In this document: positions 7,035-11,676 of the stretch, in pieces
How positions within the stretch are numbered: the stretch's first letter is position 1
How the letters are laid out: each line of letters opens with the position of its first letter
Assembly (NCBI GenBank): GCA_016735415.1
Contig: JAERRP010000118.1
Span: 1 to 11,676 of the forward strand
Reading direction: 5' to 3'
DNA: 11,676 bases
Origin: Desulfobacterales bacterium
GTDB taxonomy: Bacteria; Desulfobacterota; Desulfobacteria; Desulfobacterales; UBA5852
Made by a program: the position numbers and the translations under genes
Notes under the pieces: model-generated
What the model was told of the DNA's origin: nothing
Databases searched by the model: none
Seen by the model: only the letters and a program-made list of their open reading frames with translations

Positions 7035-7127
7035 TGGCCCGCCGGGTCGGTCGGATTCTCGGTGGATTTTGCTATTGACAAGCACCCTTCGGGCTTGCAA
7101 ACGTTTTTCAACACCCTGCCAGGACCG

Positions 7128-7167
7128 ACCGGATGACGATCAACCGGATGACCAAATCGTTTTGACA
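7128..7167 (+). promoter_or_regulatory. Direct repeats and TTGACA upstream of the binding-protein gene
   Basis: ACCGGATGAC occurs twice (7128-7137 and 7143-7152) with a 15-base period, ending ten bases before a TTGACA at 7162-7167. No good -10 box follows at 16-18 bases. The arrangement could be an activator site next to a -35 box. Another TTGACA lies at 7075-7080, followed by a small CCC-TTC-GGG hairpin. Nothing else recognisable fills 7035-7208. Confidence 0.25.
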
Positions 7168-7208
7168 GCGTTACTTTTTTTACCGTCCAGCAACCAAGGA
7201 GGCCTGGA

Positions 7209-8477
7209 ATGAAACATGGCATTTTGAAGCTCGGCACCGTCGGCTTGGCATTGTTATTTCTCGGGACCATCTGGCCGCCTGTAGCCGCCCAGACCCGGCC
7301 GAGCGGTGAAATGGAGATTTTCTCCTGGTGGGCCGGGAACGAGGGGCCGGCCCTCGATGCCCTGATCAAGCTGTTCGAATCCAAATACTCCGAGGTCAAG
7401 GTGATCAACGCCACGGTTACGGGTGGATCGGGGATCAACGCCAAGGCCGTGTTGAAAACCCGCATGCTGGGCGGCCAACCGCCGGACAGCTTTCAGGTCC
7501 ATGCCGGCCAGGAACTGATCGGCACCTGGGTCAAGGCCGACCGGATGGAGGACCTGACCGCTCTCTACAAGTCCCAGGGGTGGATGGAAGCCTTCCCCGG
7601 GGATCTCATCAGGATGCTCGGCACGGACGAGGGAATCTGGTCGGTGCCGGTGAATATTCATCGCTCCAATCTGCTGTGGTATGTGCCCGCCAATCTTAAA
7701 AAGTGGGGTGTTAACCCGCCCGCAAGCTGGGATGAATTTTTCAGGATGGCCCCCAAATTGAAAGCCCGGGGGGTCCTGCCGTTGGCCCTGGCCGCCAACT
7801 GGACCGTCAACCATTTGTGGGAATCGGTGGCACTGGCGGAGCTGGGCCCGGATAAATGGGAGGCCCTCTGGAAAGGGGAGCTGGCCTGGAGCGGTGAGGA
7901 TATGATGATGGTCTGGCAGGTATTCGATGGAATCCTGGAATATACCAACCCGGATGCGTCTTCCCTGTCCTGGCAGCAGGCCACCGACATGGTGGTCAAC
8001 GGCCAGGCGGCCTTCATCATCATGGGCGACTGGGCTGCCGGCTACATGAGCACGACGCTCAAACTTCAACCCGGCAGGGACTTCGGCTGGTCGGCCTCGC
8101 CCGGTACGGGAGGCCAGTTCATGTTCCTGGCCGATTCATTCGGCCTGCCCAAAGGGGCCCCTAACCGCGACGCCACCATTGCCTGGCTGACCGTCCTGGG
8201 CTCCCGGGAAGGTAGTGATACCTTCAACCCCTTAAAGGGCTCCATCTCGGCCCGCCTGGACAGCGATCTTTCCAAATACAATGCCTATTCCCGGACGGCC
8301 GCCCGGGATTTCGGCCGCGATCGCATCGTGGGCAGCCTGGCCCACGGGGTGGTGGCCAACGAGGGCTTCATGAACGATTTCGCCACCGTCATGGAAATGT
8401 TTCTCAAAAACCGTAATCCCAAACAGGCCGCCTATGGGGGTAAAGCCATCGCCGTTCAAAACGGTCTGGCCCCATAG
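7209..8477 (+). CDS. Sugar ABC transporter substrate-binding protein (CUT1 family)
   Basis: A 422-residue protein with AAGGAGG at 7196-7202 before ATG 7209. Residues 1-28 form a Sec signal (MKHGILKLGTVGLALLFLG ... PVAAQT) with a plausible cleavage after VAA; there is no lipobox Cys, so a soluble periplasmic protein is expected. The mature part is a family-1 extracellular solute-binding protein: MEIFSWWAGNEGPALDALIK at the start of lobe 1, WDEFFRMAPKLKARGVLPLA in the hinge/lobe region, VNGQAAFIIMGDWAAGYM (the M-G-D-W motif of sugar binders) and GPVGLPKGAPN-like FGLPKGAPNRDATIAWL. Length and motifs are those of glucose/mannose-type CUT1 binders. It appears complete. It lies upstream of a damaged permease, and no transporter ATPase is present in the window, so it may now be an orphan receptor unless it borrows other permease and ATPase subunits. 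Confidence 0.92.
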   Translation: MKHGILKLGTVGLALLFLGTIWPPVAAQTRPSGEMEIFSWWAGNEGPALDALIKLFESKYSEVKVINATVTGGSGINAKAVLKTRMLGGQPPDSFQVHAGQELIGTWVKADRMEDLTALYKSQGWMEAFPGDLIRMLGTDEGIWSVPVNIHRSNLLWYVPANLKKWGVNPPASWDEFFRMAPKLKARGVLPLALAANWTVNHLWESVALAELGPDKWEALWKGELAWSGEDMMMVWQVFDGILEYTNPDASSLSWQQATDMVVNGQAAFIIMGDWAAGYMSTTLKLQPGRDFGWSASPGTGGQFMFLADSFGLPKGAPNRDATIAWLTVLGSREGSDTFNPLKGSISARLDSDLSKYNAYSRTAARDFGRDRIVGSLAHGVVANEGFMNDFATVMEMFLKNRNPKQAAYGGKAIAVQNGLAP

Positions 8478-8653
8478 AAACGGACGGTTCTGCGGTCCGG
8501 GACCGATACCGAAGCCCCCGGACGACCGACCGCCCTGCGGCCGCCCGGATTTCCGCGGGGATCATCCACTGAAGGCCAGTCCTCATTCCGGACCCGGCAG
8601 GATCGCGAACCGGCATAAATGATTGCCCCCCTGATGATGGAAGCGCCAAAACC

Positions 8654-9437
8654 ATGCGGGCCGTAAATCGTGATCAGTGGACGGCATTGCTGACGCTCCT
8701 GCCGTCGATTATTCTCGTGGCGGTTTTTATCTACGGGTTTATCGCCCATACCTTTTATATCTCCATGACCGACTGGGGCAAAGGGGCGGCCCTGGCCCTC
8801 GATCCCGAGAAGCATTTTGTGGGCCTCCAGAACTACGTCAATCTCTTCAGCGGGATTCTTGAAGCGCGCTTCCGGCAGGACCTCATCAATGCCTTCTGCT
8901 ATTCGATTTTTCTCCTGGCCGGGGCGGTCGGCCTGGGGCTGCCTATTGCCGGGGGGGCTCCTGGGGGCCGTCGGCACCCTGGGAAGCAGTTATCTGCCGC
9001 CGCTGGTTTTGATGGAAGAAATGCACGGCTTCAACCTGGCCCACGTGGTTTACGGCCTGCCGATTACGTCCCTGATTTTTCGCAATTTTTACGCCCAGAT
9101 TCCCACAGCGCTGCTGGAGTCGGCCCAGTTGGACGGTGCCCCCTTTTTTTTAATCTATACCCGTATTATGCTGCCGTTGTCGTTGCCGGGGTTCGTGGTG
9201 ACGAGTATCTGGCAGTTCACCCAGATCTGGAACGAATTTCTGTGGGGCATCTGTCTGACCCGGCATACGGCCCGCCCGATAACGGTAGGACTGGCCCAGC
9301 TGGCCGGTGGCCAGGCCGTCAGCTGGAATATGCCCATGGCGGGTTCCATCCTGGCAGCACTGCCGGTGCTGGTGATCTATGTTTTTCTGGGACGCTATTT
9401 CGTGCGCGGATTACTGGCCGGTTCGATCAAGGAGTAG
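8654..9437 (+). pseudogene. Chimera of two CUT1 sugar permeases with a G7 frameshift
   Basis: The frame from ATG 8654 begins as a MalF-type permease (LLTLLPSIILVAVFIYGFIA as first membrane segment, then SMTDWGKG and GLQNYVNLF) up to about residue 96. After GLGLPIAGG the reading frame breaks in a run of seven G (8951-8957). Dropping one G restores reading into the C-terminal half of a MalG-type permease: [33 protein letters not shown], the cytoplasmic EAA-like loop ([11 protein letters not shown] ... RIMLPLSLP) that contacts the ATPase, and a C-terminus [13 protein letters not shown] typical of the family. Two genes of about 280-290 residues each have thus collapsed to about 260 codons. The back half of the first and front half of the second are missing. 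As written, translation leaves the frame after residue 101. Transport activity is not expected. Confidence 0.8.
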
Positions 9438-9442
9438 ACCCA

Positions 9443-9490
9443 GTGCCCCTGCCGGGCCGTTCTGCTCTGGAGAAAACCCTGGAGATTTAG
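9443..9490 (+). other. 15-codon leftover reading frame after the permease
   Basis: GTG 9443 lies eight bases after AAGGAG (9429-9434), itself inside the permease stop region, and opens a frame VPLPGRSALEKTLEI ending in TAG at 9490. The spacing resembles a normal start of a downstream operon gene, the position where a transporter ATPase often sits, but no Walker or signature motif is present. It may be a remnant or chance. The rest of 9491-9595 shows nothing but the ribosome site of the next gene. Confidence 0.2.
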
Positions 9491-9595
9491 CCGATCAGCG
9501 TGAAGTTCGACAGGGCCTTGATGGTTCTACGGAAAGACCGCCAGAAACCATTTGGTGATTAGATAAAGCTTGGGCAAAATCAAGGGAGGTATGTA

Positions 9596-10588
9596 ATGCG
9601 CAAAGTCCGCTGGGGTGTCATGAGCACTGCCAAAATCGGTCTGGAGAAGGTCATCCCCGCCATGCAGAAGGGCGATTACTGTGACATCCGGGCCATTGCA
9701 TCGCGTGAACCGGTCAAGGCCCGGAAGGCCGCGGATCAACTGAACATCCCGCAGGCTTATGGCTCGTACGAGGAACTGCTGGCCGATGCGGACATCGAGG
9801 CGGTCTATATACCGCTGCCCAATCATTTGCATGTGGCCTGGTCCATAAAAGCCCTCGAAGCCGGCAAGCATGTGTTGTGCGAGAAACCCCTGGGGTTGAA
9901 CGCGCCCAGTGCCCGCGAACTGCTGGATGCGGCCGGGCGTCATCCCGAATTGAAGGTCATGGAAGGCTTCACGTACCGACACCATCCCCAGTGGCAACGT
10001 GCCAAACTGCTGGTCGACCGGGGGAAAATCGGCGACCTGCGTGCCATCCAGTCTTTCTTTGCCTATTACAATGTGGCGCCCGACAATATCCGCAACCGGT
10101 CGGATGTGGGCGGCGGCGGGCTGATGGATATCGGCTGTTATCCGATCTCCGTGGCCCGGTTCCTGTTTGAAGCCGAGCCTCTGCGGGTGTGCGGCGTCAT
10201 GGAGTTGGACCCCGTGTTCCAGACCGACCGCCAGGTTTCGGGCATCATGGTGTTCGGCGCCGGAACGGCCACTTTCACCTGCGGCACTCAGCTGGCGCCT
10301 TACCAGCGCGTCAACATTCTGGGTACGGATGGCCGGATCGAAATTGAGATTCCCTTCAACGCGCCCCCGGACCGGCCCTGCAGGATGTGGTATCAATCCG
10401 GAACCCAAATTGAAGAAATTTACCTGGAGGTCTGCGACCAGTACACCGTCCAGGGCGATCTCTTCGCCAAAACCATCCTGGATGACACGCCGCCGGATCC
10501 CACGCCGTTTGCGGATGCCGTGGCCAACATGCAGGTTATCGATGCTCTGGTTCTTTCGGCCCGGAGCGGGACCTGGGTGTCGATTTAG
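9596..10588 (+). CDS. Gfo/Idh/MocA dehydrogenase (xylose/dihydrodiol dehydrogenase-like)
   Basis: A 330-residue NAD(P)-dependent oxidoreductase; ATG 9596 follows AGGGAGG at 9583-9589. The N-terminal Rossmann domain begins KVRWGVMSTAKIGLEKVIPA, where the variant S-T-A-x-I-G loop is characteristic of the branch that includes NADP-dependent D-xylose dehydrogenases and dihydrodiol dehydrogenases. IPLPNHLHVAWSIKALEAGK leads to EKPLG (E96-K97-P98), whose Lys is catalytic in the family. VMEGFTYRHHPQW and GGGLMDIGCYPISVARFLF (M177-D178-I179-G180-C181-Y182) are the conserved second-domain motifs. Length is normal and the frame is intact. The expected reaction is oxidation of a sugar or related polyol; the substrate cannot be fixed. 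It sits downstream of the sugar transport remnants and is the only intact one of three oxidoreductase traces here. Confidence 0.9.
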   Translation: MRKVRWGVMSTAKIGLEKVIPAMQKGDYCDIRAIASREPVKARKAADQLNIPQAYGSYEELLADADIEAVYIPLPNHLHVAWSIKALEAGKHVLCEKPLGLNAPSARELLDAAGRHPELKVMEGFTYRHHPQWQRAKLLVDRGKIGDLRAIQSFFAYYNVAPDNIRNRSDVGGGGLMDIGCYPISVARFLFEAEPLRVCGVMELDPVFQTDRQVSGIMVFGAGTATFTCGTQLAPYQRVNILGTDGRIEIEIPFNAPPDRPCRMWYQSGTQIEEIYLEVCDQYTVQGDLFAKTILDDTPPDPTPFADAVANMQVIDALVLSARSGTWVSI

Positions 10589-10954
10589 CATGGGCTCGGC
10601 GCTGATGATACGCCGCCGGCCGGAGACGGAAGCGGGCCTGGTCGGAGCTATGCCCGGACCTCCGCGTCTTGGGGGGCGGCCTCAAGGGTATCACGACGGG
10701 CGGGTCGGAAAGTAAGACGCCGCGAACCCATGACAAGGCGCCTAATGTTCCGGCGCCATAAGCCGATAGGAACACTATAAGTGATAGAAGTGAATTCAGA
10801 GCCCTAAGGCCCACGGCCGAATTTCCAGTGTTGCGGGATTCAGCAGCGCCTGTAAATATTCCGGTGTCTCGCAAATGGTGCGGCGGCTTTTGGGTGGCCA
10901 TGATTTCCCGCCGTGGGGCCGTCCGTATGAGGAGATCCGTTTATCAGGAACCAA
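10589..10954. other. Spacer with no clear gene; possible minus-strand remnant
   Basis: No convincing gene is seen over these 366 bases. A GGCGCC-taatgttcc-GGCGCC inverted repeat (10738-10758) lacks a T tract and is not called a terminator. On the minus strand about 10796-10885 reads ICETPEYLQALLNPATLEIR followed by PWALGL and a stop; it has plausible composition for the end of a protein but I do not recognise the family, and upstream of it the frame loses character. A 41-codon frame at 10590-10715 right after the dehydrogenase stop has no ribosome site and no recognisable content. Confidence 0.3.
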
Positions 10955-11676
10955 TTGGGAACAAAGCGGGCGCCTTCGGCCGCGGGTCGAGGTCAAGCCC
11001 TTGAGCAGCAGATTGTCCAGCTGCAGGCGGCCAAACAGACGCTGGAAAACCAGACCCGGGCGTTGCAGCTAAAAAATGCCGAGCTGGAATCCGTGTACCG
11101 CGACTACGAAGCGGCCGTGGGGCTGGCCAATGAAATGACCGTCCGGGCGGAGGTTCTGGAGCTCGAGATCCGCCAGATATTCGACACCTCCCCCGATGCC
11201 ATGTGGATCATCGACGAGAATCACCGGGTGAAGCGCATCAATCAGGCCCTGCTCAAGCTGCTGGGGACCACCAAGGCCGAGGTGATCGGGCGCCGCTGCC
11301 ACGAAGTGATGCCCATTTCACTGTGCAACAGCCCCCAGTGCCCGATACCGCAATTCCGTAAAGGGGCCCTGCGGTTGGAATCCGACACGGAAATGCGCCA
11401 TCCGGAGGGCAGGACGGTTCCCTTTATTTTAACGGCCTCACCGTTTTTCGGATTGGATGGCGAACTCATCGGCATTGTCGGCAGCTTCAAGGACATCACC
11501 GAACGCAAAGAGGCTGAAGCGGCCCTCCAGCATGCCAACCGGGAACTGGCGCGTATCGCCACCATTGACGGCCTGACGCAGATTGCCAATCGCCGCCGCT
11601 TCGATGACTGCCTGCAACAGGAATGTCGGCGCATGCTGCGGGAGCAAACGCCGCTGGCCCTGATCATGTGCGATAT
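10955..11676 (+). CDS. PAS-GGDEF protein, probable diguanylate cyclase (continues past window)
   Basis: About 240 codons are visible. Residues 15-70 form a coiled coil (GQALEQQIVQLQAAKQTLEN...). A PAS domain starts near residue 72 (IRQIFDTSPDAMWIIDENHR), contains an unusual cysteine group C-H-E-V-M...LCNSPQCPI, and ends in GSFKDITERKEAEAAL. The GGDEF domain begins near residue 203 (TIDGLTQIANRRRFDDCL); its active-site motif lies outside the window, so cyclase activity is not verified. The start is uncertain: the frame opens after TGA 10928-10930 and has no ATG before the coiled coil. TTG 10955 is chosen because AGGA lies five bases upstream. An out-of-frame ATG at 10927 suggests that the true N-terminus may be lost or frameshifted. 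It is likely cytoplasmic; the signal is unknown. Confidence 0.8.
   Translation, partial: MGTKRAPSAAGRGQALEQQIVQLQAAKQTLENQTRALQLKNAELESVYRDYEAAVGLANEMTVRAEVLELEIRQIFDTSPDAMWIIDENHRVKRINQALLKLLGTTKAEVIGRRCHEVMPISLCNSPQCPIPQFRKGALRLESDTEMRHPEGRTVPFILTASPFFGLDGELIGIVGSFKDITERKEAEAALQHANRELARIATIDGLTQIANRRRFDDCLQQECRRMLREQTPLALIMCD

Noticed and set aside
8493..8505. CGGTCC-G-GGACCG palindrome after the binding-protein gene
   Set aside because: The one-base loop leaves a short hairpin with no T tract, so it is not supported as a terminator; it may be chance in GC-rich DNA.
3100..8960. A shared CCTGGCC-like string near every proposed deletion junction
   Set aside because: CTGGCC encodes Leu-Ala and is common throughout this GC-rich window, so its presence at junctions is not evidence for a site-specific mechanism.
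9527..10591. A 354-codon minus-strand frame opposite the dehydrogenase
   Set aside because: It is a shadow frame; the plus strand has the complete Gfo/Idh/MocA protein with a strong ribosome site.
1..11676. CRISPR arrays, tRNA or rRNA genes, toxin-antitoxin, retron or phage modules
   Set aside because: No regularly spaced repeats, tRNA-like folds, reverse transcriptase, integrase or defence motifs were seen on either strand.

Overview
The window reads as GC-rich chromosomal DNA of a deltaproteobacterium. A Desulfobacterales/Desulfosarcina-like host is my inference, from the multi-PAS kinase with an HDFNN-type H-box, the PAS-GGDEF protein, and the style of the intergenic palindromes. It contains no rRNA, tRNA, CRISPR array or phage genes.

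Layout. (1) Positions 1-2563, minus strand: a large multi-PAS sensor histidine kinase that runs off the left edge. (2) 2836-4179, plus strand: a short sugar-activation operon with a cupin fused to a remnant of a galactokinase-type GHMP kinase, then an overlapping sugar-1-phosphate nucleotidyltransferase, closed by a strong intrinsic terminator. (3) 5961-4178, minus strand: a probable two-gene operon with a TerB-like DUF533 protein carrying a very proline-rich linker, then a GYF-AIM24 (TIGR00266-type) protein. (4) 5962-7208: a repeat-rich decay zone with a 128-bp element bounded by 11-bp inverted repeats, an IclR-family gene cut off after its helix-turn-helix, a palindromic repeat, a frameshifted antisense oxidoreductase scrap, and a Gfo/Idh/MocA oxidoreductase reduced to its two ends. 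(5) 7209-10588: an intact sugar-binding lipoprotein-type or periplasmic protein of a CUT1 ABC importer, a chimera of two permeases carrying a one-base frameshift in a G7 run, a 15-codon leftover, and an intact Gfo/Idh/MocA dehydrogenase. No transporter ATPase is present. (6) 10955-11676: the start of a PAS-GGDEF protein that leaves the right edge.

The ancestral design was probably an IclR-controlled cluster that imported a sugar through an ABC transporter and oxidised it with several Gfo/Idh/MocA dehydrogenases, next to a kinase/nucleotidyltransferase pair for sugar activation. The main observation is that at least four genes here look like inward-deleted versions of normal genes: their natural starts, stops, ribosome sites and operon overlaps survive while central parts are missing. 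This is either real stepwise deletion decay or an assembly that collapsed sequence; the sequence alone cannot decide between the two. I found no convincing novel defence or mobile system. The best candidate for undescribed biology is the GYF-AIM24 / proline-rich TerB pair.
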